Positions 36,569 through 46,281 are shown, numbered from the stretch's first letter. The stretch is DNA of 64,000 bases from JACKCP01 sp034007295 (GCA_034007295.1 JAVERC010000016.1:1-64000), one strand, 5' to 3'. Made by a program: numbers and translations. Notes: generated by a model not told the origin, from the letters alone.

Positions 36569-36666
36569 GTTGCTGAATAAAAAAGGTTTTTTTGTCCATG
36601 CATTTTTGTAGTTAAATATTTCATTTTCCTTAAACTGAATAAAAAATCCTTATTTTTGTCCAAGCA
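36569..36666 (-). mobile_element. Shortened, diverged MITE relative (98 bp)
   Basis: It begins GGTTGCTGAATAAAAAAGG and ends GTCCAAGCACTAA, matching the two ends of the 140-bp element with substitutions. The middle (TTTCATTTTCCTTAAACTG) matches the full copies, but about 40 bp are missing. Flanking direct repeats are no longer recognisable, so it is older than the three full copies. Confidence 0.6.
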
Positions 36667-36685
36667 CTAATTAACAAATTGGGAT

Positions 36686-36997
36686 TTATAATTTTTTCTT
36701 TGTTTTATCTTTATTTTTTTCTATGGATTTTTCGAGGCCAACAGTTAATTTGTCTTTATTTTTTAAAAGGGTTTTTTCGCCAATACCTTTTACTTTGAGT
36801 AAGTCTTCAATCTTTTTAAAATTGCCGTTTTTATTTCTGTATTCAATTATTCTTTCTGCATATTTTTCGCCAATTCCAGTAAGCTGAGAAAGCTCTGCTT
36901 TTGTAGCTTTGTTTATGTTGATTTTTTGTGCACTAAACACTGACGGTGAAAAGATAAAGAAAATAATAGTAAATAGGATGATTGATTTTTTAAACAT
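36686..36997 (-). CDS. ComEA-family helix-hairpin-helix protein
   Basis: This 103-residue secreted protein has a signal peptide (SIILFTIIFFIFSPSVFSA). Two helix-hairpin-helix motifs follow: ININKATKAELSQLTGIGEKYAERIIEYR and FKKIEDLLKVKGIGEKTLLK. Family members bind DNA non-specifically and act in DNA uptake in competent bacteria, but small stand-alone versions are widespread with unknown roles. It ends in a lysine-rich tail. It is the most downstream gene of the minus-strand group. Confidence 0.85.
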   Translation of the reverse strand: MFKKSIILFTIIFFIFSPSVFSAQKININKATKAELSQLTGIGEKYAERIIEYRNKNGNFKKIEDLLKVKGIGEKTLLKNKDKLTVGLEKSIEKNKDKTKKKL

Positions 36998-37148
36998 AGG
37001 TATTCTCCTGTAAAAAAAGATTGGATTTATATAAATGTAAAATTAAGATATTATTTTTTTAAAATAGAATATTTAAAAAATCAACTTATTATTTTTATAA
37101 ATAAATATAAGATTAATATTATTTTTTTATTCAGGGTTTAACTGAGCT

Positions 37149-37919
37149 TTAAAAAATTTCGCTTACAGCAAGCATCCCCTCTAAAGTTAGGTATGGTTCA
37201 ATGCTTTCAATTGATGTTGTTATTTTTTCCATAACTATTGAAAGGCCGCCTGTTGCAATAACTTTTGGGTTTCCTCCAGTTTCTTTTTTTATTCTTTCTA
37301 CCATTCCGTCTACAAGAGCTGCATATCCGTACAAAATTCCGGATTTCATACTTGAAACAGTATCTTTTCCAATTGCATTTGGAGGCGGATCATAAAGTTC
37401 AACTCTTGGGAGCTTTGATGCTACATTATAAAGTGCATCTGCTGCAGTTCTGATTCCAGGTGAAATTGCCCCTCCAAGATATTCGCCTTTTGAGGAAATA
37501 ACATCAAAAGTTGTCGCAGTTCCAAAATCAATTACTATCAATGAAGTTTTGTATTTTCTGTAAGCTGCTATTCCGTTTATTATCCGGTCTGCCCCGACTT
37601 CCATTGGATTTGTATATAAAACAGGCATAAGTTTGCTTACAGAGTTTGAGTTTATCCAATGTATGCTTGAATTGATAAGATAACTATGGCAAAAACCATT
37701 TATGATATGGTCTGTTTCTGGAACAACTGAAGATACTACAACTTTTGTTATGTCATTATTAGAAATGGAGCTTTCAGAAAAAAGACTTTTTACAATAACT
37801 GCAAACTCATCTTTTGTTCCTTGTTTTCTTGTGCTTACACGCCATTCCCTTAATATTTTTTTTTCTTTGAATATACCAATTACAGTGTTGGTATTTCCTA
37901 CATCTACAGCAAGAAGCAT
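37149..37919 (-). CDS. coaX: Type III pantothenate kinase
   Basis: This 256-residue ASKHA-fold kinase phosphorylates pantothenate in the first step of coenzyme A synthesis. The start MLLAVDVGNTNTVIGIF holds the phosphate-binding DxGNT motif. TNPMEVGADRIINGIAAY and VIDFGTATTFDVIS are diagnostic for CoaX, as is GGAISPGIRTAADAL. A GGAG site precedes the ATG. It lies 13 bp after folP on the same strand. Confidence 0.95.
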   Translation of the reverse strand: MLLAVDVGNTNTVIGIFKEKKILREWRVSTRKQGTKDEFAVIVKSLFSESSISNNDITKVVVSSVVPETDHIINGFCHSYLINSSIHWINSNSVSKLMPVLYTNPMEVGADRIINGIAAYRKYKTSLIVIDFGTATTFDVISSKGEYLGGAISPGIRTAADALYNVASKLPRVELYDPPPNAIGKDTVSSMKSGILYGYAALVDGMVERIKKETGGNPKVIATGGLSIVMEKITTSIESIEPYLTLEGMLAVSEIF

Positions 37920-37932
37920 TTGATCTCCGGTT

Positions 37933-38757
37933 TTATACGTTTTTTAAAGCATCAATTATTTTTAAGGCTGCTTTTGTTTCTTTAACATCATGCACCCTTA
38001 CAATTTTTGCTCCGTTTAAAACACCTGCACAAACAGAAGCAACGCTTCCTGTTACCACATCTTTGTCATTTGGCAAATCATCTTTTTTAACAAGTTTTCG
38101 AATAAAGGTTTTTCTAGATGTCCCAATTAAAACCGGTAACTCAAGATTGCTTAAAATTTCAAGATTTTTTATTATTAAAAGATTGTGTTCAAGGGTTTTT
38201 CCAAAACCTATTCCGGGATCTAAAATAATATTTTCTTTTTTAATTCCTTTTTTTAATGAATATTGAATCCTTTCTTTAAAAAACTTTAAAAGTTCATCAA
38301 AAAGGTCAGTATACAACGGATTATTCTGCATATTTTCAGGCGTTCCAAGCATATGCATTAAAATAATTGGACAGTTTGATTGTGATGCAACATCTGCCAT
38401 TTTTGGATCAAAAGTCATTGCAGATATGTCATTTATAATAGAGGCCCCTGCAAACAGTGCTTTTTTTGCAACAACTGCTTTGTTTGTGTCAATTGAAATA
38501 GGAATTTCTGTAATTTTTTTTAAATTTTCAATAACTGGAATAACACGGTCAAGCTCTTCCTCTAGAGAAACAGGTTTTGAAAACGGCCTGGTTGATTCAC
38601 CGCCGACATCAAGAATGTCTGCTCCGTCATTGATGAGCTGTTTTGCATGAAGAAGAGCTTTTTCAAGAGTATTGTATTTCCCGCCGTCTGAAAAAGAATC
38701 AGGGGTAATATTTATTACCCCCATAACAAGAGTTTTTTTTGTTTTAAAGTTAATCAT
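37933..38757 (-). CDS. folP: Dihydropteroate synthase
   Basis: This 274-residue TIM-barrel enzyme joins p-aminobenzoate with hydroxymethyl-dihydropterin diphosphate in folate synthesis. Signatures are VMGVINITPDSFSDGGKY at the start, ADILDVGGESTRPFSKPV, ISIDTNKAVVAKKAL, INDISAM, DPGIGFGKTLEHNL and the final RVHDVKETK. It starts three bases after the ftsH stop, so the two are cotranscribed. Confidence 0.96.
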   Translation of the reverse strand: MINFKTKKTLVMGVINITPDSFSDGGKYNTLEKALLHAKQLINDGADILDVGGESTRPFSKPVSLEEELDRVIPVIENLKKITEIPISIDTNKAVVAKKALFAGASIINDISAMTFDPKMADVASQSNCPIILMHMLGTPENMQNNPLYTDLFDELLKFFKERIQYSLKKGIKKENIILDPGIGFGKTLEHNLLIIKNLEILSNLELPVLIGTSRKTFIRKLVKKDDLPNDKDVVTGSVASVCAGVLNGAKIVRVHDVKETKAALKIIDALKNV

Positions 38758-38760
38758 TAA

Positions 38761-40686
38761 TTATTCAAGATCCTCATCAGGAGAGATGTCGTCTTCTTGG
38801 TTTTCAAACTTTTTTTCGTCTTCTTTTTTTGGTTTTTTTTCATTTATAACAGGCTCCTGATCGTCAAGAGATGGAACCTTTGAAGCAAATTTAAAGTCTG
38901 GTTTTTCACTTAAAATAAGTTCATCAAGCTCATTTCCCATTACAGTTTCTTTTTCAAGTAAAAGATCTGCAAGCTTGTGAAGAAGAGTCATGTTTTCTTT
39001 TAAAACTTCTTCAGCTTTTTTGTATGACTTGTTAATTATATTTGTAACAGCCTCATCAATTCGTCTTGCAGTATCTTCTGAATAATCCCTGGTATGAGCT
39101 ATTTCTCTTCCAATAAAAACCTGGTCATCGTCCTTTGAGTATGAAAGAGGGCCAAGTTCACTCATTCCCCATGACCTTACCATTTTATGGGCAATGCTTG
39201 TCGCTTGCTTGATATCGTTTGAGGCTCCGGTGCTTATTCTTTTAAAAATCAAATCTTCAGCAATTCTTCCACCAAATGCAACAGAAAGTGAGCTTTCCAG
39301 TTGGTCTTTATATCTGAAATCACTTTCATCAGGAAGAAACCAGGTAACACCAGCAGCTCTTCCCCTTGGAATTATGGTTATTTTATTAACAGCATCTGTA
39401 TAAGGGAGAAGTCTTGCAACAAGAGCATGGCCTCCTTCGTGGTAAGCGGTTACTTTTTTCTCATCTTCACTCATTACTTTAGATTTTCTTTCAAGGCCCA
39501 TATAGACTTTATCCTTTGCATCTTCAAAGTCTTTCATGTCTATAAAGTCTTTGTCTCTTTTTGCTGCAATAAGAGCTGCCTCGTTCACAACATTTTCAAG
39601 GTCAGCACCTGAAAATCCGGGAGTTCCCTTTGCAAGTGCTCTTATATTTACACCCTCTGCAACCGGAGTTTTCTTAATATGAACCCTTAATATTTTTTCA
39701 CGTCCTGCAACATCCGGAAGAGGAACTGTAACCTGTCTGTCAAATCTTCCTGGCCTTAAAAGAGCAGGGTCTAAGACGTCAGGTCTGTTTGTTGCTGCAA
39801 TAAGAATAACACCTTCATTGGATTCAAATCCGTCCATTTCAACAAGAAGCTGGTTTAGTGTTTGTTCGCGTTCATCATGTCCGCCTCCAAGACCAGCACC
39901 TCTTTGTCTTCCCACAGCATCAATTTCATCAATAAATATAATGCAGGGGGCATTTTTTTTGCCCTGCATGAAAAGGTCTCTTACCCTTGATGCACCTACA
40001 CCTACAAACATTTCAACAAAGTCTGAACCGCTTATGCTGAAAAAAGGAACTCCTGCTTCGCCTGCAACAGCTCTTGATAAAAGAGTTTTACCTGTTCCAG
40101 GAGATCCTGTTAAAAGAACTCCTTTTGGTATTCTTCCTCCAAGACGTGTGAACTTTTTAGGATCTCTTAAAAATTCAACAATTTCTGTAAGTTCTTCCTT
40201 TGCCTCATCAACTCCGGCAACATCTTCAAATGTAACTTTTCTGGTATTTTCAGTCATAAGCTTTGCTCGACTTTTACCAAAAGACATTGCTTTTCCGCCA
40301 CCTCCTTGCATTTGTTTCATAAAAAAGATCCATACGCCTATTATTATAATGAGGGGGAGCCATGAAACTAATACATTAACAAGCCAGTGGTTTTGTTCAG
40401 GAGGTTTTGCAGTGATTGCAATTCCTTTTTTCCTTAATTCTTCTACAAGACCAGGGTCGTTTGGTGCATATGACCTGTAAATCTGGCCTGAAGCATCTTT
40501 TAGTGTAAGATTTTGATCCTGAATGGTTACTTCAGTTATCTGGCCCTGATTTACCATGGCCATAAATTCTGAATAATTAATCTGTTTTGAACCTGGATTC
40601 TGCTGCTGTTCAAAAATTTGGAAAAGCATAAAAAACACCAGAAGTATTACAAGCCAGAGAGAAAGATTCTTATAAAAAGGATTCAA
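38761..40686 (-). CDS. ftsH: ATP-dependent zinc metalloprotease FtsH
   Basis: This 641-residue membrane-bound AAA protease has two N-terminal membrane segments around a small periplasmic domain. The AAA module has Walker A GSPGTGKT, Walker B CIIFIDEIDAVG and RPGRFDRQ. The peptidase domain has zinc motif HEGGH and a C-terminal acidic tail. It degrades membrane proteins and short-lived regulators. The start is a TTG supported by an upstream GGAGGT. Confidence 0.97.
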   Translation of the reverse strand: MNPFYKNLSLWLVILLVFFMLFQIFEQQQNPGSKQINYSEFMAMVNQGQITEVTIQDQNLTLKDASGQIYRSYAPNDPGLVEELRKKGIAITAKPPEQNHWLVNVLVSWLPLIIIIGVWIFFMKQMQGGGGKAMSFGKSRAKLMTENTRKVTFEDVAGVDEAKEELTEIVEFLRDPKKFTRLGGRIPKGVLLTGSPGTGKTLLSRAVAGEAGVPFFSISGSDFVEMFVGVGASRVRDLFMQGKKNAPCIIFIDEIDAVGRQRGAGLGGGHDEREQTLNQLLVEMDGFESNEGVILIAATNRPDVLDPALLRPGRFDRQVTVPLPDVAGREKILRVHIKKTPVAEGVNIRALAKGTPGFSGADLENVVNEAALIAAKRDKDFIDMKDFEDAKDKVYMGLERKSKVMSEDEKKVTAYHEGGHALVARLLPYTDAVNKITIIPRGRAAGVTWFLPDESDFRYKDQLESSLSVAFGGRIAEDLIFKRISTGASNDIKQATSIAHKMVRSWGMSELGPLSYSKDDDQVFIGREIAHTRDYSEDTARRIDEAVTNIINKSYKKAEEVLKENMTLLHKLADLLLEKETVMGNELDELILSEKPDFKFASKVPSLDDQEPVINEKKPKKEDEKKFENQEDDISPDEDLE

Positions 40687-40809
40687 TTAGACCTCCAAAA
40701 TATTTATTTAGCCTTGAGTTTTTCAAGGGCAGGGTTAACTAAAGTTAATTCAGCCATTTTTTTATTATCTTAATCATGATTGATGAGTAAGCAAGATATA
40801 TTTGTATTT

Positions 40810-42225
40810 TTACCTTAAAATTCGTTTAATAACTAATGTTTTTTCACCTTTCAAGGGGAAAGCATTAAAATGGTTTATTGCAACCCCTGATATCCAGTAA
40901 ATTTTACCTTCAGATTCAAGAACAGCAATTTTTTTCTTTTGATCTGGTGAAAGTCTTTTCTCACATAAAATTTTTTTTATTTTTTTTCTTCCTTTGAAAT
41001 TTTGAGGAGAAAATCTATCCCCATTTTCAAGGCTTCTTAAAATTAGAGGGAATTTTATTTTGGATGCGTTAAGCCGGATTTCTTCAAGCTCATTTAGATT
41101 TTCATTGGTTTTATATTCGATGTAAATTTTAAATTGAATTGTCTTTGAAATATCAAGAAAAATAATTTTTTCAGGAAGCTTTTCAATTTTAAAATTTAAA
41201 TCAAGGCTGTTTTTGTTGTCTAAATTTCTAAGGCAGTGGTCAGAAATTTTAAGCTCAAGCGTGTCAAAATATTTTTGTGCAATTACCTGATCTTTCAGAT
41301 GAAATTTCTTTGTACCTGAGTTTAATGAAATTTGAATTATTTTATCTATATGATCAAGGCTTGTTTTAAAGGTTGTCCCTTTGAGGGCTTTTATTACTTC
41401 TCTTAAAAGCCTCCTTTTTACAGCTTTTTCAAGATCCGCAAAAATTTTCAGATTAATTTCTGCCTTATTTGTTTCAAGTTTTACAGTTTTTTCAAATATG
41501 TTTTTTGTAAAATTTTCAAAAAAAATATTTTCTTCAGATGCAATATCAATTAGGTTCGCAATTCCTTTTTTGATAGAGGGGTTATAGTTTTTTTCAAGAT
41601 AGGGGATTAAAATATTTCTGATTTTGTTTCTAAGGTAGTCTGTTTCAAAATTTGTTTTGTCTGTGCAATAGCTGATTTTATTTGAATCTAGATAAGAAAG
41701 AATGTCTTTTTTTTCAATATTTAAAAGAGGTCTTATAATTTTTTCTCTTTTTTCAGGTATTCCTGACAGCCCGCTGATTCCAGTTCCTCTTATCAGATTC
41801 ATTAAAACCTGTTCTATTGAATCGTCTTTGTGGTGGGCTGTTGCAATATGGGTAAACCCGTTTGATTGTGCAATTTGATATAAGGATTCATATCTTATTT
41901 TTCTTCCTGCATCCTCTTCTGAAATTTTAAGCTCTTTTGCTATTTTTTTTATATCCTTTTTTTCATAATAAAAAGGAGCCTCTATATTTTTAGAAAAATT
42001 TTTGCAAAAAACAGCATCATTTTCTGAGTCAATTCCTCTTAAGCAATGATTTAAATGAAATGCTCCAAGCTTAAAACCTAAATTTTTTGATAAGATATGG
42101 AACTGGTGTAAAAGGAAAACAGAATCAGGCCCTCCAGAAAAACCCACAAGGATTGAGTCGTTTTTTTTTATTTTAAAATTTATTTTAAGTTTTTTTTCTA
42201 TCTCTTTAGTAAGTTTATTTTCCAT
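40810..42225 (-). CDS. tilS: tRNA(Ile)-lysidine synthase
   Basis: This 471-residue N-type ATP pyrophosphatase has the PP-loop ILVGFSGGPDSVFLLH, then GAFHLNHCLRG, ATAHHKDDSIEQVLMNLIRG and a C-terminal TilS domain with RSLENGDRF and KKILCEKRLSPDQKK. It converts the wobble cytidine of the CAU anticodon of one tRNA-Ile to lysidine, an essential step for AUA decoding. The gene is divergent from the SRP RNA. Confidence 0.94.
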   Translation of the reverse strand: MENKLTKEIEKKLKINFKIKKNDSILVGFSGGPDSVFLLHQFHILSKNLGFKLGAFHLNHCLRGIDSENDAVFCKNFSKNIEAPFYYEKKDIKKIAKELKISEEDAGRKIRYESLYQIAQSNGFTHIATAHHKDDSIEQVLMNLIRGTGISGLSGIPEKREKIIRPLLNIEKKDILSYLDSNKISYCTDKTNFETDYLRNKIRNILIPYLEKNYNPSIKKGIANLIDIASEENIFFENFTKNIFEKTVKLETNKAEINLKIFADLEKAVKRRLLREVIKALKGTTFKTSLDHIDKIIQISLNSGTKKFHLKDQVIAQKYFDTLELKISDHCLRNLDNKNSLDLNFKIEKLPEKIIFLDISKTIQFKIYIEYKTNENLNELEEIRLNASKIKFPLILRSLENGDRFSPQNFKGRKKIKKILCEKRLSPDQKKKIAVLESEGKIYWISGVAINHFNAFPLKGEKTLVIKRILR

Positions 42226-42297
42226 TATTTTCTCTTTTTGAGATTTGCCTTGATTTTTTTTACTGAAAATATATTATGGAGTCAAAATTTTAATGAA

Positions 42298-42430
42298 AAG
42301 ACCTCAAGTCATCCTGACCGGCCGCCGTGTAACAGACGGTTGTGAACCTCGTCAGGCCTGGAAGGGAGCAGCGATAAGCAATTTTTGTCTGTGTCGCGGA
42401 TCGATCCCGGTCAGGATGACTTGGGGTCTT
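42298..42430 (+). ncRNA. ffs: Small SRP RNA (4.5S-type)
   Basis: A long terminal helix forms between AAGACCTCAAGTCATCCTGA at the left end and TCAGGATGACTTGGGGTCTT at the right. Between them, GTCAGGCCTGGAAGGGAGCAGCG carries the SRP domain IV features: the asymmetric CAGG loop and the GGAAG tetraloop-type apex bound by Ffh. The T-run after the helix doubles as a terminator. A weak promoter-like pair (TTGATT at 42250, TATTAT at 42272) lies upstream. Exact ends are inferred from pairing. Confidence 0.9.
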
Positions 42431-42519
42431 TTTTTTAATGAGAGTCTTATCCTTTATTTTTTCATAACAAAAATTTTATTTAAAAAAATATGGAACTTTT
42501 AGTTTAGGATTTACTTTTC

Positions 42520-42547
42520 TTGACAAGCTGTTTTTTGTTCTTATTTT
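42520..42547 (+). promoter_or_regulatory. Candidate promoter for grpE-dnaK
   Basis: TTGACA at 42520-42525 and TATTTT at 42542-42547 are separated by 16 bp, about 80 bp upstream of the grpE start. I saw no CIRCE operator (TTAGCACTC with its inverted partner) and no convincing sigma-32 element, so heat-shock control is not visible in this sequence. Confidence 0.4.
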
Positions 42548-42626
42548 TCCCAACAGATTTAATCTGATTGTTTTTATTAACTATAAGAATTTGAAATAAT
42601 AAATAAAGTTTTGATGGGGGAGAGTT

Positions 42627-43361
42627 TTGGAAGAAAAGGATAAGACATCCCGAAAAATTGACATTGACGACGGCACTGAAATTGAAAACACTGCTGCTGA
42701 AGAAAAAGTCAATGCTGACCCAAAGCCTGCAGGCCAGGAAGCAGAAAAGGAAATTCAGGAAAATCAGGAACCTGAAAACGGTTCAGGTGAAAAAAAAGCT
42801 GATTTGGAAGAGCAGCCTGATGAAACTGTTTTGCTTAAAAAAAGGCTTGAGCAGGCTGAGGAAAAAGCAAGGGAATTAAATGACAGGTATGTAAGAGCTC
42901 ATGCTGAGCTTGAGAATTTTAAGAAAAGAACCAACAGGGAAGTAAGTGAATTTAAAAAATTTGCAGTAGAGGCAATAGTAAAACAGCTTCTTCCGGTATT
43001 TGATAATCTTGAAAGGGCAGTTTTTTCTGCAGAATCATCAGGAGAATCTGAATCCTGCCAGATAACCCAGGGCATAAAAATGACCTTAAAGGAAATTGAA
43101 AGGGTTTTTGAGCAGTTCAGTATAAAGCCTGTTGATGCAGAAGGTCAAAAATTTGACCCTTTATTTCACATGGCGGTTGGACAGGAAGAACGGGATGATG
43201 TTGAAGAAAATACTGTAATAAAGCAGTTTCAGAAAGGCTACCTTCTTCATGAAAGACTTATAAGACCTGCAATGGTCATTGTGTCAAAGTCAAAATCTGT
43301 GAAAACTGCTGAAGAAAATCTGGAAAAAGAAAATAACAACGGTGAAGAAATTAAGGAATAA
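42627..43361 (+). CDS. grpE: Nucleotide exchange factor GrpE
   Basis: This 244-residue cochaperone has an acidic, low-complexity N-terminus, a long coiled coil (LLKKRLEQAEEKARELNDRY) leading into RAHAELENFKKRTNREV, and a C-terminal beta domain with FDPLFHMAVGQEE and GYLLHERLIRPAMVIVSK. It releases ADP from DnaK. The start is a TTG preceded by GGGGGA. It sits 30 bp before dnaK in the same operon; the N-terminal extension makes it longer than the usual 190-200 residues. Confidence 0.95.
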   Translation: MEEKDKTSRKIDIDDGTEIENTAAEEKVNADPKPAGQEAEKEIQENQEPENGSGEKKADLEEQPDETVLLKKRLEQAEEKARELNDRYVRAHAELENFKKRTNREVSEFKKFAVEAIVKQLLPVFDNLERAVFSAESSGESESCQITQGIKMTLKEIERVFEQFSIKPVDAEGQKFDPLFHMAVGQEERDDVEENTVIKQFQKGYLLHERLIRPAMVIVSKSKSVKTAEENLEKENNNGEEIKE

Positions 43362-43391
43362 CCGCCGGGATAATATTAAGGAGGATAAATC

Positions 43392-45311
43392 ATGGGTAAA
43401 ATTATTGGTATAGATTTAGGTACAACAAACTCTTGTGTTGCAGTTATGGAAGGCGGTGAGCCAAAAGTTATAACAACTGCTGACGGCGGAAGAACAATGC
43501 CTTCAATGGTTGCACTTACAGACAGCAATGAAAGGGTTGTAGGTCAGATTGCAAAAAGACAGGCAATTACAAACCCTCAAAATACAGTATTTGGAGCAAA
43601 AAGGCTTATAGGAAGAAAGTTCAATTCTCCAGATGTACAAAGAGACAAGAAAAATCTTCCATACGAAGTAAAAGCCGCAGATAACGGTGATGTAAGAGTA
43701 ACACTAAGAGACAAGCAGTTCAGTCCTGCTGAAATTTCATCATTTATTCTAGCTGAAATAAAAAGAACAGCAGAAGACTACCTTGGAGAACCTGTAACGG
43801 ATGCTGTTATTACGGTTCCAGCATATTTTAATGACAGCCAGAGACAGGCTACAAAAGATGCAGGTAAAATTGCAGGACTTAATGTTCAAAGAATTATAAA
43901 CGAGCCAACAGCGGCTTCACTTGCATACGGCCTTGATAAAAAAACGGATGAGGTGATTGCTGTATTTGACCTTGGCGGCGGTACATTTGATATTTCAATT
44001 CTTGAAATAGGCGATGGTGTTTTTGAAGTTAAGGCTACAAACGGTGATACTCATCTTGGCGGTGACGACTTTGACCTTGTTGTTATCAACTGGCTTGCAG
44101 ATGAGTTCAAAAAAAATAATGGAATTGATTTAAGAAACGATAAAATGGCATTGCAGCGTTTAAAGGAAGCAGCTGAAAAAGCTAAGATGGAACTTTCATC
44201 TTCAATTGAAACTGATATAAATCTTCCTTTTATCACAGCTGATCAGTCAGGTCCTAAACATCTTCAGATCAAGCTTTCAAGATCAAAACTTGAGTCTCTT
44301 GTATCTGATCTTCTTGCAAGAATTGACGGTCCTTGCCTTACAGCAATAAAAGATGCAGGAATTGCAAAGGAAAAGATAGACGAGGTTATTTTAGTCGGCG
44401 GTATGACAAGAATGCCTGCTGTTCAGGAAAGAGTTAAGAAACTTTTTGGAAAAGATCCTCACAAGGGAGTAAACCCTGATGAAGTTGTTGCAATAGGTGC
44501 AGCAATTCAGGGCGGTGTTCTTCAGGGTGATGTAAAAGACGTTCTTCTTCTTGATGTTACTCCTCTGTCCCTTGGTATTGAAACCCTTGGCGGAGTTATG
44601 ACAAAACTTATTGAAAAGAACACAACAATTCCAACAAGGAAAAGCCAGGTCTTTTCAACAGCAGATGACAATCAGCCTGCTGTATCAATTCATGTTCTTC
44701 AGGGTGAGCGTGAAATGGCTTCTGACAACAAAACTCTTGGAAGATTTGAACTTACAGATATTCCTCCGGCTCCAAGGGGAATGCCTCAGATTGAGGTAAC
44801 CTTTGATATAGATGCAAACGGAATTGTTTCTGTTTCTGCAAAAGACAAAGGTACTGGAAAAGAACAGTCAATAAAAATCACTGCTTCAAGCGGTCTTTCT
44901 GATGAAGAAATTGAAAAGCTTGTAAAAGATGCCGAGCTTCATGCAGAAGAAGACAAGAAAAAGCGTGAACTTGTTGAAGCTAAAAACCAGGCTGATGCTG
45001 TAGTTTACCAGACAGAAAAATCCCTTAAGGATGTTGGTGATAAAATTGATGCTGAAACAAAGGCAAATATTGAATCACATATAGAAAAACTTAAGGTCAA
45101 AATAGAAGGTACAGATACTGAGGCAATTAAAAAGGCAACTCAGGATCTGACAGAAGCGTCTCATAAGCTTGCTGAAAAAATTTATCAGCAGCAGGCAGAG
45201 CAGGGACAGCAGAATGCTTCAGGTGATGAAGGGCAGGCACAGTCTCAGTCTTCTTCTGACGATGATGTTGTTGATGCTGATTTTGAAGAAGTAAAAGACG
45301 ATAAAAAATAA
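43392..45311 (+). CDS. dnaK: Chaperone DnaK (Hsp70)
   Basis: This 639-residue Hsp70 starts MGKIIGIDLGTTNSCVAVME. It has IFDLGGGTFD-type (VFDLGGGTFDISILEIGDG) and VILVGGMTRMPAVQE motifs, substrate-binding domain sequences, and a C-terminal tail rich in Gln/Ser ending with acidic DDDVVDADFEEVKDD. It folds nascent and damaged proteins with GrpE and DnaJ; no dnaJ is adjacent. A strong AAGGAGG site precedes the ATG. Less AT-rich codon choice than neighbouring accessory genes fits a highly expressed core gene. Confidence 0.98.
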   Translation: MGKIIGIDLGTTNSCVAVMEGGEPKVITTADGGRTMPSMVALTDSNERVVGQIAKRQAITNPQNTVFGAKRLIGRKFNSPDVQRDKKNLPYEVKAADNGDVRVTLRDKQFSPAEISSFILAEIKRTAEDYLGEPVTDAVITVPAYFNDSQRQATKDAGKIAGLNVQRIINEPTAASLAYGLDKKTDEVIAVFDLGGGTFDISILEIGDGVFEVKATNGDTHLGGDDFDLVVINWLADEFKKNNGIDLRNDKMALQRLKEAAEKAKMELSSSIETDINLPFITADQSGPKHLQIKLSRSKLESLVSDLLARIDGPCLTAIKDAGIAKEKIDEVILVGGMTRMPAVQERVKKLFGKDPHKGVNPDEVVAIGAAIQGGVLQGDVKDVLLLDVTPLSLGIETLGGVMTKLIEKNTTIPTRKSQVFSTADDNQPAVSIHVLQGEREMASDNKTLGRFELTDIPPAPRGMPQIEVTFDIDANGIVSVSAKDKGTGKEQSIKITASSGLSDEEIEKLVKDAELHAEEDKKKRELVEAKNQADAVVYQTEKSLKDVGDKIDAETKANIESHIEKLKVKIEGTDTEAIKKATQDLTEASHKLAEKIYQQQAEQGQQNASGDEGQAQSQSSSDDDVVDADFEEVKDDKK

Positions 45312-45333
45312 AATCAGCTTGTTCAGTTATTAG

Positions 45334-45460
45334 TGTAAAACGACGACTTTTTTTTATTAAGTTGAAGTAAAAGATTTAATCTTGGATACTTAAGTATTTT
45401 GAGGATTAAAATTTGGACCAGACTTAGAAATTGATAAATAAAGACCGTTTTCGTTGATAA
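45334..45460 (+). mobile_element. Decayed MITE relative downstream of dnaK
   Basis: The left end (TTAGTGTAAAACGACGA), the internal block GTATTTTGAGGATTAAAATT and the right end (AAGACCGTTTTCGTTGATAA) correspond in order to the 140-bp element. Many substitutions and small gaps make its limits approximate. It lies just before the dnaK terminator. Confidence 0.55.
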
Positions 45461-45465
45461 ATATT

Positions 45466-45502
45466 AACCCCCTCAGGATTTAATCCTTAGGGGGTTTTTT
45501 TA
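45466..45502 (+). terminator. Rho-independent terminator of the grpE-dnaK unit
   Basis: AACCCCCTCAGGATT pairs with AATCCTTAGGGGGTT around a very short loop, and a run of T follows. It is unusually GC-rich for the region and positioned about 155 bp after dnaK, beyond a decayed MITE. Confidence 0.88.
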
Positions 45503-45906
45503 TTTTTGCTGTTTAACCTGAATGCAATTGGTATTTTTGTTAAATTATTCCGGACAAATACAGGCTATAATTTGTAGTGTTTTATGGCACGCCCTCCAAA
45601 ATTATTTATTTGCTAATATTTTTTGAATTTATTGGTAATTAAGCCCTTTATAAAAAAAATATTTTTTTTTGTTATAAGATAAAAAAATAACACCTTGGTT
45701 CTAAAAATTTTAAAAAGTAGGCATTTTTTTAAGCAAAAATATTTTTTTAAAAAAAAATTTAAAAAAATATTTATTATTTTCAAGGTGTTAAAAAAATTTT
45801 TTTATTTTAATGAATATTTCATTTTCATTTTTAAATTTTTACTGTAAAACAAAATCAATACATAACTATGTAGCAAACTATAATTATAACATACTGGATA
45901 AATATT
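45503..45906. other. Extremely AT-rich intergenic stretch
   Basis: No gene is supportable here. Bases 45640-45850 consist largely of A- and T-runs. A perfect 9-bp inverted repeat, AACACCTTG (45689-45697) and CAAGGTGTT (45781-45789), encloses about 83 bases. The stretch marks the border between core genes and the accessory region to its right, and may bind nucleoid proteins; the last point is inference. Confidence 0.45.
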
Positions 45907-46281
45907 ATGACAGAACCTTTAGCTGAGTCATATGCAAAAAATCTTCGCTTTCTCAGGAGAAAAAAATTTTTTTCTTCTAGTTGTCAGTCCATGTGCTGCA
46001 CTAATTTTATGAAACGAAAAATACCTGTTTATTCGGGTTTGAAGGGAACGGGTAAAACTTCATATGTTAGAGCATTTGCAGATAGCAAAAATTTTGAATT
46101 TTATCGGCTGAATTGTATACATGCAGATGCTGAGTTATTTAGCGAGGCATTATTTTCTGTTGAAATCCAGATTTTAAAAGGAAAAATAAAAGGTGCTGTT
46201 TTTCTGCTCAGTAATATCTACAAGGCAGATAAGGAATGGAAAAAATCTTTCGTCAGATATTCAAAAACAATTATTTTGTAA
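45907..46281 (+). pseudogene. Truncated P-loop ATPase remnant
   Basis: A 124-residue ORF contains the Walker A loop GLKGTGKT (residues 44-51) followed by SYVRAFADSKNFEFYRLNC. That is the beginning of an AAA-type ATPase, but no Walker B, sensor or arginine-finger regions follow before the stop. The next 200 bp contain short pieces (for example SFDKGPVFVWRTAQVY ending near 46440) in another frame. No Shine-Dalgarno precedes the ATG. I read it as the front of a decayed ATPase gene; a short functional protein is possible. Confidence 0.45.

Noticed and set aside
39301..40480. Long plus-strand open frames opposite ftsH
   Set aside because: They are antisense to a highly conserved, full-length ftsH and have no ribosome binding sites or recognisable products.
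42293..42502. Short plus-strand ORF overlapping the SRP RNA
   Set aside because: The sequence is fully explained by the SRP RNA helix and domain IV; the ORF has no separate coding signal.
42500..42626. CIRCE or sigma-32 heat-shock element before grpE
   Set aside because: No TTAGCACTC inverted repeat and no convincing CTTGAA/CCCCAT pair at proper spacing; only a sigma-70-like pair is visible.
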